64,000 nt of DNA from Chitinophaga lutea (GTDB lineage: Bacteria; Bacteroidota; Bacteroidia; Chitinophagales; Chitinophagaceae), in assembly GCF_003813775.1 (NCBI RefSeq), contig NZ_RPDH01000001.1:2170001-2234000 (forward strand). Direction: 5' to 3'. Of the stretch, positions 18,215 to 26,974 are shown piece after piece. The stretch's first letter is position 1. Every line of letters begins with the position of its first letter. The notes below the pieces were generated by a model, which saw nothing but the letters and a program-made list of their open reading frames with translations, had not been told where the DNA came from and searched no databases. The position numbers and the translations under genes were made by a program.

Positions 18215-18356
18215 TCGTTGTGTGCCTGCACATTACCCCGAATGACGTTATAAAAAAATGGAATGAAAGCGCCGCCCACACCGCAACAGCATTGGGGCGG
18301 CGGCTGAAATTTCCGGAAAGAAAAACAGGAAACACAAGAAATTCTTGCATAAACTT

Positions 18357-18386
18357 TTTGTTTTTTAAAAGATTGTCTTACTTTTG
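18357..18386 (+). promoter_or_regulatory. Promoter of tRNA-Phe
   Basis: TTTG (18357-18360), an 18-base spacer and TACTTTTG (18379-18386) match the Bacteroidota sigma-ABfr consensus TTTG-N17/20-TAnnTTTG exactly. It lies 27 bases before the mature tRNA start. Confidence 0.85.
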
Positions 18387-18413
18387 CAGTCCCCTTACGA
18401 AAAAGGGGTACTT

Positions 18414-18486
18414 GGTGCGGTAGCTCAGTTGGTAGAGCAAAGGACTGAAAATCCTTGTGTCGCCGGTTCGATCCCGGCCCACACCA
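18414..18486 (+). tRNA. tRNA-Phe (GAA)
   Basis: The 73-nt cloverleaf has D-arm GCTC/GAGC, anticodon stem AAGGA/TCCTT with loop CTGAAAA (anticodon GAA at 18447-18449), a 5-base variable loop and T-arm GCCGG-TTCGATC-CCGGC. The discriminator is A (18486) and CCA is not encoded. The acceptor stem GGTGCGG/CCACACC has six pairs and a C-A mismatch at positions 5-68. The gene has its own promoter and terminator, so it is transcribed alone. Confidence 0.95.
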
Positions 18487-18488
18487 CG

Positions 18489-18520
18489 AAAAAGAGGTCA
18501 TCAAAAGTGACCTCTTTTTT
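18489..18520 (+). terminator. Terminator of tRNA-Phe
   Basis: The stem GAGGTCA (18494-18500) with TGACCTC (18508-18514), extended by A/T pairs, has a 7-base loop and a T-run. It begins 3 bases after the tRNA. Confidence 0.9.
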
Positions 18521-18638
18521 TATGCCCTTACCCGCTCAGGGTGCGGGAATTCCTCCTTTTCGACTTTCCTGCTTTCGGCCTGTGGAAGCCCGCCTCATTC
18601 CTTTCTGCTACGGAAAAAGAAAATGATTCTTACGAAAT

Positions 18639-18663
18639 AAAAAAGCCGCGCATTACGCGCGGC
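18639..18663 (-). terminator. Terminator of the susCD operon
   Basis: On the minus strand a 7-bp all-GC stem (18645-18651 with 18657-18663) with a 5-base loop is followed by a run of T. It lies 8 bases after the susD stop codon. Confidence 0.85.
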
Positions 18664-18671
18664 CCTGTCAA

Positions 18672-20156
18672 TTATTTTAATGCCGGGTTATTCTGAATTT
18701 CCACGTCTGGAATAGGGAACAACCATTTCGCCGGTACCGGTTTCCTGTTGGGATTGGGTATCACCGCACGCACAGCCGCTATTTCGGCTGCGGCCTTCCC
18801 CGTGCGCACCAGGTCGAACCAGCGTTTGCATTCGCCGATAAATTCGTATCCCCTTTCCCTGATCACCATATCATGGAAAACCGTTTTCGTCAGGCCGGCC
18901 GGCAGATCAGCTATCGGGCTGGGTGTGGCAATACTGAGCCCGTATGCCCGCCGCCTGATCTGGTTAATATATCCGTATGCAGCGGGGGTAGGGCCGTTGA
19001 GTATATTCTCCGCTTCGGCCAGTATCAGCAGCACATCGGCATAACGCCAGAAATAAAAATCATTGCCGTTGCCGGTATCGATCGGCGCATTAGGGTCGCG
19101 GTACTTGCCCATTCTCATATCATAACTGCCCGATTCCACTTCCGCATTTTTTACCTGCCCGTCGATGATGTAGGTGGTATAAAGGCTCCATTTTTTGCGG
19201 AGATCGTTGTTATCCCAGTTTTTGATCAGCGGGGCCGCGGAAATGATTCCCCCGAATTTGTTGCCTCTCACGGAGAAGCCGGCCTTTTTCGCCTGGGCAT
19301 CAGCCCAGTAAGAAGCCAGGAATGCGCCCCTGTCGAGCACCTGCGAGAACTTCAGGGAAAAAACATCTTCGCGGTTAGTGGCCAGCGTGGGCGAAAAAAT
19401 GGTGGAGAAATCAGCTTCGAGATCATAGCCGTAATCCGCTTTTTTATCCAGCACTTCTTTTGCTTTCGCATACGCGTTCTGATAATCGCCCATGGTGAGA
19501 TACACATCAGCCAATGCGGTTTTGGCGGCACCGGCAGTAGCACGGCCGGGTGCGTCGGTTTTGGCGGGAAGAGCGGTTTCAGCGAATTTGAGATCGGCAA
19601 TAATCTGCTGGTAAATAGCAGGCACTTCTGAAAGGGGAAGCGCTACGTCATCTACATTGGGGATAGGTTTCAGGCGAAGAGGCACCTTTCCGAAAGTACG
19701 CACGGCAAAAAAGTAACTTACTGCCCGGATAAAATACATCTCCCCGTAAGCCTTCTGTTTCAGGTTGGCAGGTAGCGTCGTGTTCGCGTCGAGGCCTGCC
19801 AGTAGTGCATTGGCGCGGCCAATGGCCTCGTACAGCGTGGTCCAGGGCTGGTTCATCGCCGTAGGGCTGTTCAACAGGTTCGTGTAGTTGCTCCATCCCT
19901 GCTGCGTTGCACCTCCGTCGGCATATTCGGCCATCAGCTCAAAACCCAGGCCCACGGTAGATTCCCAGAGGCGGCCGCGGCTGCGCGTCCATGGTTCGTA
20001 TGCGCCGGTCGTCAATTGCTCCAGCGTGCTCGCATCCAGTTTGTCGAGCTGGGCCGTGGCTTTCGGTTTTTCTTCCAGCAGTTTATCACAGGCGGAGTGT
20101 ATGGTGGAAATAAGCGCCAGTGTGATGAAAAAGGTAAAAATATGTTTGCGTTGCAT
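18672..20156 (-). CDS. SusD/RagB family outer-membrane nutrient-binding lipoprotein
   Basis: This is a surface lipoprotein that captures a glycan or other oligomer and sits as a lid on its SusC partner. The signal peptide ends in the lipobox STIHSAC. The helical TPR-like core and family segments are present (LEQLTTGAYEPW, AYGEMYFIRAVSYFFAVRTFG, and C-terminal FHDMVIRERGYEFIGECKRWFDLVR). The length of 494 residues is normal. It follows susC by 11 bp, and a terminator follows its stop. The substrate cannot be read from the sequence; the neighbouring oxidoreductase operon points to a sugar. Confidence 0.93.
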   Translation of the reverse strand: MQRKHIFTFFITLALISTIHSACDKLLEEKPKATAQLDKLDASTLEQLTTGAYEPWTRSRGRLWESTVGLGFELMAEYADGGATQQGWSNYTNLLNSPTAMNQPWTTLYEAIGRANALLAGLDANTTLPANLKQKAYGEMYFIRAVSYFFAVRTFGKVPLRLKPIPNVDDVALPLSEVPAIYQQIIADLKFAETALPAKTDAPGRATAGAAKTALADVYLTMGDYQNAYAKAKEVLDKKADYGYDLEADFSTIFSPTLATNREDVFSLKFSQVLDRGAFLASYWADAQAKKAGFSVRGNKFGGIISAAPLIKNWDNNDLRKKWSLYTTYIIDGQVKNAEVESGSYDMRMGKYRDPNAPIDTGNGNDFYFWRYADVLLILAEAENILNGPTPAAYGYINQIRRRAYGLSIATPSPIADLPAGLTKTVFHDMVIRERGYEFIGECKRWFDLVRTGKAAAEIAAVRAVIPNPNRKPVPAKWLFPIPDVEIQNNPALK

Positions 20157-20167
20157 GACTCTTCATT

Positions 20168-23100
20168 TTAGAATGTGATACTGAAACCAAGTGTAACGGT
20201 TTTTGAGGCGGGATAGGCCCCGAGGTCAACTCCCTGCCGGCGGTCATTACCCGAGAATGTGTTCACTTCCGGGTCGTAGCCGGAATAATCCGTAAAGGTG
20301 AGCAGGTTTTGACCGCTTGCATATACATTGAAGTTCCTGATCGTTTTATTGCCCCGCAGGTTGATGTTATAATCGAGCCGCACGTTGCGCAGTCGGAAAA
20401 ACGATGCGTCTTCCATGAAGCGCGACGACCGCAAATGCGCATTGGCCGCGATCTGGCTGGGCCGGGGATACAGTTCGGCGGCGGCTTTCATTTTGTTGTA
20501 CTGGTTAGCCGGCGAAGGGTTTGTCAGGTCGAACAGCCCGGCGTTATTGATGGTGGCCCCGCTCACACCGGCCCATATCGATGACAGCGTGAACCGTTTA
20601 TACCGGATAGTGGGATTGATGCCGTAGTACAAATCCGGATAGGGGCTACCGATAATCTGGTTATCCAGCGCATTGATTACATCCCGCCCTTGTGAATCCT
20701 TGTCGCCGTTGAGATTTTCGTGGATGGGCACACCGTCTTTATCGAGCCCCACAAAGCGGGGGCCGAAGAAGGCAGATAGCGGCTGTCCCACACGGATGAC
20801 GCTATTGGAGCCCGAAGCATCGTTACCCCCGGATATCGCGGGAATATCCTTGTTGCCTTTCGTTTTGGTCACCTTGTTTTTGTTAGCGGACAGGTTCACA
20901 TCCACGTTGACAGACCAGTCGCTGTTATTCACAATATTTGCGCCGAGCGAAAGCTCCCATCCTTTGTTCTCCACTTCGCCAACGTTATCGATGATCTGAT
21001 CGGGGCCCGTGCCGATGCCGGCGCTAACACCGGATGAAGGGGGCAGCTGCACCAGCGCCAGCAGATCCGTCGTTTTTTTGATGTAGTAGTCAAACGTCAG
21101 CCGGTATCTTTCGTTGATCACGCCGAAATCCACCCCGATGTCGGTTTGTGTCGTGGTTTCCCACTTCAGGTTCGGGTTGGGGAAGGTGGGGGAAAGACCC
21201 ACCGCCAGCCCGGTTCCGGCGCCCTGTGCGGTGTTGACGGTACGGCCAAGGTAGAGCGACTGGTAGGGCCTGATGGCCGGGTTGCCTGCTTTGCCCCAGC
21301 TGGCGCGCAGTTTGAGGTTCGATACCCACTCCACGCTTTTCAGAAATGCCTCCTCCGAAATGCGCCAGCCGGCGGAAACAGAAGGGAATACCCCATATTT
21401 GTTGTTTTCCGCAAATACCGACGCGCCGTCTCTGCGCAGGCTCACCGCGAACAGGTACCGGTTGTGCAGGTTAAAACGCACCCGTCCGAAAGCCGACAGC
21501 AGCGTGCTTTCTACGATGTCGGTCACCGGTTTGCTCACGGAATTGGCGGAGCTGAGATTGTAACTTTTTAATTCGTCGGTGCCGAAGCCGGAAGCGGAAA
21601 TGTCTACTGTATTCAATCTTTCTTTCTGATACGATACCCCGGCGATCGCCTCCAAATATGTATTCGGTGAAAAATCGTACCGGTATTCGAGGTAATCCTC
21701 CACCAGGGCAGAGGTCTTGTCATATTCCCCCAGCTCCGCCACACCGATGCCGTTGCCCATACTGGGCAAAATGCGCGGGAAATAGAGATCGCGGCGGATG
21801 TGATAAAAGTCCCCGGAAACGCGGGTGGTATTGGTCAGCCCTTTTGCGAGCACCGCCTTAAAATCGAGGCCGCCCTGTATACGGGTGGTGGTGTTGCGGT
21901 CGAGTACTTCAAGCGCTACGGCAACCGGGTTTTCCACGTCGATGCCGTTAAAGGAAAAGGGAGACGTATCCGTATAAGTGCCATCCGGATTTTTAATGCC
22001 TACGGTCGTAACGGAGCGCAACACGGAACCGATCCCGGATTTACCAAAGTTGCGGGTGTTGTCGCCTACAGCCGGGGAGAACCCGTCCTGCATCGAACGG
22101 GAGGCCATCAGCCGTGTTTGCAGGCTGAAGCGGTCGCTGATTTTACTGTCGAGGTTCAGCCGCACGGAAGCCCGTTTGTAGTCGCTGTTATCAACGATGC
22201 CCTGTTGATCCGTGTACCCCGCGGAAACGAAGTAACGGGTGCGCTCCGTTCCACCGGATACATTCAGCGAACTGTTCGATACCAGCGCGGTGCGGAACAC
22301 TTCATCCTGCCAGTCCGTGCTGACCGACGGAGTGAAGTTCGCCAGGTCGGCCGGTGTATTCAGGCCGGAGTTGGTGTAGTACTTTTTTGCAAAATCAACA
22401 TACTCGGTGCTGTTCATCATATCCAGTTTCCTGCGCAGGCTCTGGAAGCCCAATGAACTTTCGAAGGTTACCCGTGCCTGGCCGGCCTTACCGGATTTGG
22501 TGGTGACCATCACCACGCCATTGGCGCCGCGGGAACCGTAGATGGCGGTAGCCGCCGCGTCCTTCAGTACTTCTATCGATTCGATGTCTGAAGGGTTAAT
22601 GGTGGAAAGGCCGTTGGCACCGCGCACATCGTCATTGAACTGCGGCAGCCCGTCGATCACATACAAGGGCTCATTGCCCCCGGCGATGGACGAGACCCCT
22701 CTGATCCGCACGCTGATGCCTGCACCCGGCTGCCCTGATGTTTGCTGCACCTGTACCCCGGCCATGCGCCCGGAAATCGCCTGCTCGATGCTGACTGCCG
22801 GTATTTCCTGCAGCTGGGCGGATTTGAGGGACGTGACCGAACCGGTCAGGTCCATTTTCCGAACCGAACCGTACCCTACTACGACCACATCACTGAGGCT
22901 TTTCGCGTCTTCTTTCAATTGTACAGCAATAGGTGACCCTGCGGTTGCTTCGGTTTCCTTTGTGCTGAAACCAATGGAGGAAATCACCAGCGTGACCCGG
23001 TCGTTGGGCGACTGGAGGGAAAAGGTGCCGTCGTCCGCGGAGGCGGTGGCAATTTTGGTGTTTTTGATCTGAACGGTGGCTCCGGGTATAGGGGTGTTTT

Positions 23101-23200
23101 GTTCGGAGGTCACCTTGCCTGAAATGCGTTTGTTTTGTGAGTACGCTGCCTGGGTTAGTAGCAATGCAATCAACACAAACAGGTAGTTCGCCTTTTGCAT
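20168..23200 (-). CDS. SusC/RagA family TonB-dependent outer-membrane transporter
   Basis: This 1010-residue outer-membrane importer works with SusD. The order is signal peptide (to AAYS), a carboxypeptidase-regulatory-like domain (ISGKVTSEQNTPIPGATVQI, about residues 25-100), the plug domain (VVVVGYGSVRKMDLTGSV through IRIRGVSS-type segments), then a 22-strand-type beta barrel ending VTLGFSITF with a terminal Phe. No N-terminal sigma-regulator domain is present, which fits control by the nearby LacI repressor rather than by an ECF/anti-sigma pair. Confidence 0.94.
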   Translation of the reverse strand: MQKANYLFVLIALLLTQAAYSQNKRISGKVTSEQNTPIPGATVQIKNTKIATASADDGTFSLQSPNDRVTLVISSIGFSTKETEATAGSPIAVQLKEDAKSLSDVVVVGYGSVRKMDLTGSVTSLKSAQLQEIPAVSIEQAISGRMAGVQVQQTSGQPGAGISVRIRGVSSIAGGNEPLYVIDGLPQFNDDVRGANGLSTINPSDIESIEVLKDAAATAIYGSRGANGVVMVTTKSGKAGQARVTFESSLGFQSLRRKLDMMNSTEYVDFAKKYYTNSGLNTPADLANFTPSVSTDWQDEVFRTALVSNSSLNVSGGTERTRYFVSAGYTDQQGIVDNSDYKRASVRLNLDSKISDRFSLQTRLMASRSMQDGFSPAVGDNTRNFGKSGIGSVLRSVTTVGIKNPDGTYTDTSPFSFNGIDVENPVAVALEVLDRNTTTRIQGGLDFKAVLAKGLTNTTRVSGDFYHIRRDLYFPRILPSMGNGIGVAELGEYDKTSALVEDYLEYRYDFSPNTYLEAIAGVSYQKERLNTVDISASGFGTDELKSYNLSSANSVSKPVTDIVESTLLSAFGRVRFNLHNRYLFAVSLRRDGASVFAENNKYGVFPSVSAGWRISEEAFLKSVEWVSNLKLRASWGKAGNPAIRPYQSLYLGRTVNTAQGAGTGLAVGLSPTFPNPNLKWETTTQTDIGVDFGVINERYRLTFDYYIKKTTDLLALVQLPPSSGVSAGIGTGPDQIIDNVGEVENKGWELSLGANIVNNSDWSVNVDVNLSANKNKVTKTKGNKDIPAISGGNDASGSNSVIRVGQPLSAFFGPRFVGLDKDGVPIHENLNGDKDSQGRDVINALDNQIIGSPYPDLYYGINPTIRYKRFTLSSIWAGVSGATINNAGLFDLTNPSPANQYNKMKAAAELYPRPSQIAANAHLRSSRFMEDASFFRLRNVRLDYNINLRGNKTIRNFNVYASGQNLLTFTDYSGYDPEVNTFSGNDRRQGVDLGAYPASKTVTLGFSITF

Positions 23201-23282
23201 ACGTTTTCATTTTAGTGGAAAATCAATTATTACGCTATACAGTTCTTATGGGCCTTAAAGCCGGTATTTTGTCAGGAAATAC

Positions 23283-23325
23283 AATCGATTGCAATCAAAC
23301 ATTAATCTACGATAATTATTCCAAA
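23283..23325 (-). promoter_or_regulatory. susCD promoter with LacI-type operator
   Basis: Upstream of susC on the minus strand, TTTG (23322-23325) is followed by a 17-base spacer and TAATGTTTG (23296-23304), a -7-like element with one extra base. Immediately downstream is a dyad, TGCAATCGATT (23283-23293 read on the minus strand), within a palindromic CAATCGATTG. The same TGCAAwCGATT motif occurs between lacI and thuA. The position just after the -7 element suits a repressor. The rest of the 340-bp gap (23201-23540) shows nothing else that I can support. Confidence 0.5.
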
Positions 23326-23540
23326 TAGCGCGTTATCGGGGGAATAAAATTGCCGCATACTTTTCTTGCGGGAGGTGGGCTTTTTATATTAAAATCGACC
23401 TTTACCTGGGTAACAAATCATCTGATAAACACATTTCGCTGGAAGGAGCGGCGACTCAATTACTTTTCGATTGAAATTCGCGGCAGCATTCATGGCATTG
23501 GAAGTTGTAACATCGAAGTGCCACGGAACTGCGGTTAATA

Positions 23541-24542
23541 TTATTTTTTCAAACTACTGGACCGGATATCGAGGATGGTGGATAACTGAACGGTTTCGGC
23601 GCCTACGGCAGTGCCTTCTATCTGATCGATCAGCAGCTCCGCCGCCCGCTGGCCGATTTCAAATGTGGGTTGACGGATGGTAGTGAGGGCGGGAGAGAAG
23701 AGGTCGCTGGCCGGGTTATCTGAAAATCCTGCAACGGCTACATCTTCCGGAATACGAAGACCTAATCGTTTCAGCACCCGCAGGCTCATCAACGCCAGGC
23801 GTTCCATCGAAAAAAACAGGGCATCGGGCCGCACCGTACCGTCGAACAATTGCTGTATGGCCTGCTCCGTTTCGCAGGATTGTACGATCAGATCCTCGTT
23901 CACAGGAATCCCATGAGCAGCCAGTGCGTCACGGTAACCCTGCAGACGCTTTTGCGAAGTGGAGAGCCACGGTGCCATCGAAAGAATGGCGATGTTGCGG
24001 CAGCCCTGCGAAAGGAGATGCGTTACCCCGTTGAAGGCGCCGGCACAGTCGTCGACAACCACCCTCGGGCCTGCAATCCCATCGTGCACCCGGTCGAACA
24101 TCACCACGGGCGCGGGAAGGCCTTCCAGGTGGCCGAACTGCCGGGTGTTGTTGGCCAGCGAAATGATGAGGCCGTCGATCCGCCGCAGCGTCAACAGCCG
24201 CACATTCTGTACTTCCCGCTCGTATTCTTCATGACTCTGGAAAATCACCACATGATATCCCTTCCGGTAGGCATAATCCTCGATGCCGCCGATTGTGGCC
24301 GCACAGAAGTTGTTGGCGATCTCCGGCACGATCACACCGATGATTTTGCTGCGTTTTTCTTTCAGGGAAAGGGCGATGGGATTGGGGGTGTACCGCAGTT
24401 CTTCCGCTACCTGCTGCACCAACAGGCGGGTGGCCGGGTTAATGTCACGGCTGCCCCGCAGCGCCCGCGATACCGTGGAGGGCGCCATTTTCAGCTGCTG
24501 CGCTATATCTTTTATCGTGACGGCGTTTTTGCGGTGCTCCAC
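23541..24542 (-). CDS. LacI family transcriptional regulator
   Basis: This is a sugar-responsive repressor. The N-terminal HTH (VTIKDIAQQLKMAPSTVSRALRG) is followed by the hinge and a periplasmic-binding-like ligand domain (KIIGVIVPEIANNFC onward). I choose the GTG at 24542 (protein MEHRKNAVTIKDIA, 333 residues). The open frame continues to an ATG at 24644, but the extra 34 residues lie before the point where LacI proteins begin, and that stretch holds the candidate operator. The gene lies between susCD and the divergent oxidoreductase operon and probably controls both. Confidence 0.9.
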   Translation of the reverse strand: MEHRKNAVTIKDIAQQLKMAPSTVSRALRGSRDINPATRLLVQQVAEELRYTPNPIALSLKEKRSKIIGVIVPEIANNFCAATIGGIEDYAYRKGYHVVIFQSHEEYEREVQNVRLLTLRRIDGLIISLANNTRQFGHLEGLPAPVVMFDRVHDGIAGPRVVVDDCAGAFNGVTHLLSQGCRNIAILSMAPWLSTSQKRLQGYRDALAAHGIPVNEDLIVQSCETEQAIQQLFDGTVRPDALFFSMERLALMSLRVLKRLGLRIPEDVAVAGFSDNPASDLFSPALTTIRQPTFEIGQRAAELLIDQIEGTAVGAETVQLSTILDIRSSSLKK

Positions 24543-24587
24543 TGATGATTTGTTAAATTTTCCTGCTATTAAATGTAATATATTTAA

Positions 24588-24598
24588 TGCAAACGATT
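24588..24598. promoter_or_regulatory. LacI-type operator motif between lacI and the thuA operon
   Basis: TGCAAACGATT at 24588-24598 matches the motif at the susC promoter (TGCAATCGATT) in 10 of 11 bases. A second CGAT/ATCG half follows about 6 bases later. The motif lies in the gap between divergent lacI and thuA, so it could give autoregulation and control of the operon. A weak thuA promoter (TACTTTTA at 24671-24678) lies nearby. Confidence 0.45.
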
Positions 24599-24725
24599 CC
24601 GGTATCGTTGTAATAAAAGCCCTTTCCCGCGCGGGAAGCGGCATGGGTTGCTTTGCATGTGGTTGTTAAGTACTTTTAAACATCTGCAGATGATGTCAAA
24701 CTAATTCCACTCTTAATTAAAATTT

Positions 24726-25592
24726 ATGATGAGCACCAGTTTTGCCAGACCTTTTCTATTTTTTTTGATTCTCGCGGGGCTTGCCGGTTTTTCTGCCTGC
24801 CGCACCACGGGGAAAGTGACTTCCGGAACCGTTAACTGGAAAAAAACGCATGTGCTTGTGTATACCAAAAACGGGAAAGGCTACGTGCACGACAATATTC
24901 CCTTTGCTTCCGCGGCTTTTCAGAAAATGGGACAGGAACACGGTTTTGCAGTAGACGTATCGGACAACCCTGCCGTATTTTCTGACGACAACCTGAAAAA
25001 ATACGATGCCCTTGTTTTTACGAGCACCAACAACGACGTATTCGATACCGATGCCCAGAAAGTGGCTTTTATGCGCTACATTCAGTCTGGCGGCGGCTTC
25101 ATGGGCGTACATTCCGCCATCGGCACGGAACGCAAATGGACCTGGTTCAAAATGATGCTGGGAGGCACCTTTTCCTGGCACGCGAAGTTCCAGCCGTTTA
25201 AAGTGGTGGTGATCGACCCAGCGCACCCTTCGATGCAGGGTGTGCCGAAAGAATGGATACGGGAAGACGAATGCTATTTTTCCAAAGAGATGTACCCGGG
25301 CATCAAAACCCTCATCGCCCACGACGTGAGCAGCCTGAAAGTCAAACCGGCGGATTCGGTACTGGTTAAAAATGTAGGCTCCTTCGGTAACAATTACCCC
25401 GCCGTATGGTACCAGCATTTTGACGGGGGCCATATATGGTACACCACTTTCGGCCACGACAAAAAAGACTACCAGGAGCCCACCTACCTGCAGCACCTTT
25501 ACCAGGGCCTGCATTGGGTGGTGAGTCAGACGCAGGGCCGCAACCTGTCGCGCGCCTACGCCAGCACGCCCGATACGCCCGTACGTTACTGA
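24726..25592 (+). CDS. ThuA domain-containing lipoprotein
   Basis: This 288-residue exported lipoprotein (signal peptide ending GFSAC) has a ThuA-like class I glutamine amidotransferase-like fold. Family segments visible are HVLVYTKNGKGYVHDNI, YDALVFTSTNNDVFDTD, SGGGFMGVHSAIGTE and WYQHFDGGHIWYTTFGHD. ThuA proteins act in sugar oxidation pathways through 3-keto-disaccharides in rhizobia, but the chemistry of Bacteroidota versions is largely undefined. It is the first gene of a four-gene operon (gaps of 13, 4 and 24 bp) that includes two Gfo/Idh/MocA-type oxidoreductases, a ThuA-ThuB-like pairing. Confidence 0.82.
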   Translation: MMSTSFARPFLFFLILAGLAGFSACRTTGKVTSGTVNWKKTHVLVYTKNGKGYVHDNIPFASAAFQKMGQEHGFAVDVSDNPAVFSDDNLKKYDALVFTSTNNDVFDTDAQKVAFMRYIQSGGGFMGVHSAIGTERKWTWFKMMLGGTFSWHAKFQPFKVVVIDPAHPSMQGVPKEWIREDECYFSKEMYPGIKTLIAHDVSSLKVKPADSVLVKNVGSFGNNYPAVWYQHFDGGHIWYTTFGHDKKDYQEPTYLQHLYQGLHWVVSQTQGRNLSRAYASTPDTPVRY

Positions 25593-25605
25593 AATTACTG
25601 AACGA

Positions 25606-26970
25606 ATGAAATATACTTATGTACTGGCGGCAGCCCTCACCACAATGGCCTGCAACACCAGCCAGCCCAAAGAAGACAACAACATGGTACATCTGATCAC
25701 CCTGGCGCCCGGCCACTTCCACGCGGCGCTGGTGCAAAAGTCCATGTACCCCGGCATCGACAGCGTGGTGAAAGTGTTTGCGGCCGATGGTCCCGAACTG
25801 AAAGCCCACCTGAGCCTGATTGAGCAATATAACACCCGGTCCGAAAACCCGACGCACTGGAAGGAAGAGGTATACACCGGCTCGGACTTCCTGCAAAAAA
25901 TGACGGAACAACAGAAAGGCAGTGTGGTGGTGCTGGCCGGCAACAACCAGCAGAAAACGGATTACATCAGCGCCGCGGTGAACGCGGGCATGCACGTGCT
26001 GGCCGACAAGCCGATGGTGATTTCGGAAGAAGGGTTTAAAAAGCTGGAACAGATTTTTCCGGCAGCCGCGGAAAAGAAAGTGCTGGTGTACGACATCATG
26101 ACCGAACGCTCTGAAATCACGAACAAGCTGCAGAAAGAACTGTTGCACCAGGCCAGTGTTTTCGGCGAGCTGGAAAAAGGTACCCCCGAGGCGCCGGCCG
26201 TGGAAATCGAAAGCATCCATCATTTCTATAAATCCGTTTCGGGCAAAACCCTGAAGCGGCCCTCCTGGTTTTTTGATCCTTCACAACAGGGAGATGCCAT
26301 CGTGGACGTGAACACGCACCTGGTAGACCTCGCGCAGTGGATTTGTTTCGACACGACCGTCATCGATTACCGCCAGGATATCCACATTTCAAAAGGCGAG
26401 AAGTGGCGGACGCCCCTGACCCTTTCCCAGTTTTCCGCCATCACCGGCGAAACGGCGTTCCCCACATTTCTGAAGGGTTTTGTGAAACAGGATTCCATCC
26501 TCGATGTGCCCGCCAATGGCTCCATTTTTTATTCGCTCAAAGGCGTTCACGTCCGCGCAACCGCGCTATGGAACTACCAGGCGCCCGAAGGCGGCGGCGA
26601 CAGCCATTATGCGATCGTACGTGGTACCAAAGCCAGCCTGGTGATCAACCAGGGCAAAGAAGAAAACTGGAAACCGGAGTTGTACATCGAACCGAAAACC
26701 AATGAAACCGCCTATACGCAAAATCTGCAGGCAGTTGTTCAGCAGTTATCCGGCAAGTACCCGGGCATCAGCCTTGAAAATAAAGGCGGCCGCTGGAAGG
26801 TGGTGATACCCGACACCCTGAAAACTGGCCATGAGGCCCATTTTGCCGATGTGATGCAGCGGTACCTGCAATTCCTGAAGGAAGGGAAGGTGCCGGAATG
26901 GGAAATAAAAAACATACTGGCCAAGTACTATGTTACAACAGCCGGCCTGGCCGTTGCCAAAGAAAAATAA
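25606..26970 (+). CDS. Gfo/Idh/MocA-type oxidoreductase lipoprotein
   Basis: This 454-residue protein has a lipoprotein-type signal (TTMACNTS). The nucleotide-binding half carries DKPMVIS at the EKP position of the Gfo/Idh/MocA family. The C-terminal half resembles the putative oxidoreductase C-terminal domain found with these proteins (IVDVNTHLVDLAQW, YYVTTAGLAVA). I do not see a clean GxGxxG motif near the N terminus; the first strand reads LITLAPGHFHAAL, so cofactor use is uncertain. Exported members of this family in Bacteroidota are thought to oxidise sugars or glycosides. It is the second gene of the ThuA operon. Confidence 0.78.
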   Translation: MKYTYVLAAALTTMACNTSQPKEDNNMVHLITLAPGHFHAALVQKSMYPGIDSVVKVFAADGPELKAHLSLIEQYNTRSENPTHWKEEVYTGSDFLQKMTEQQKGSVVVLAGNNQQKTDYISAAVNAGMHVLADKPMVISEEGFKKLEQIFPAAAEKKVLVYDIMTERSEITNKLQKELLHQASVFGELEKGTPEAPAVEIESIHHFYKSVSGKTLKRPSWFFDPSQQGDAIVDVNTHLVDLAQWICFDTTVIDYRQDIHISKGEKWRTPLTLSQFSAITGETAFPTFLKGFVKQDSILDVPANGSIFYSLKGVHVRATALWNYQAPEGGGDSHYAIVRGTKASLVINQGKEENWKPELYIEPKTNETAYTQNLQAVVQQLSGKYPGISLENKGGRWKVVIPDTLKTGHEAHFADVMQRYLQFLKEGKVPEWEIKNILAKYYVTTAGLAVAKEK

Positions 26971-26974
26971 ACAC

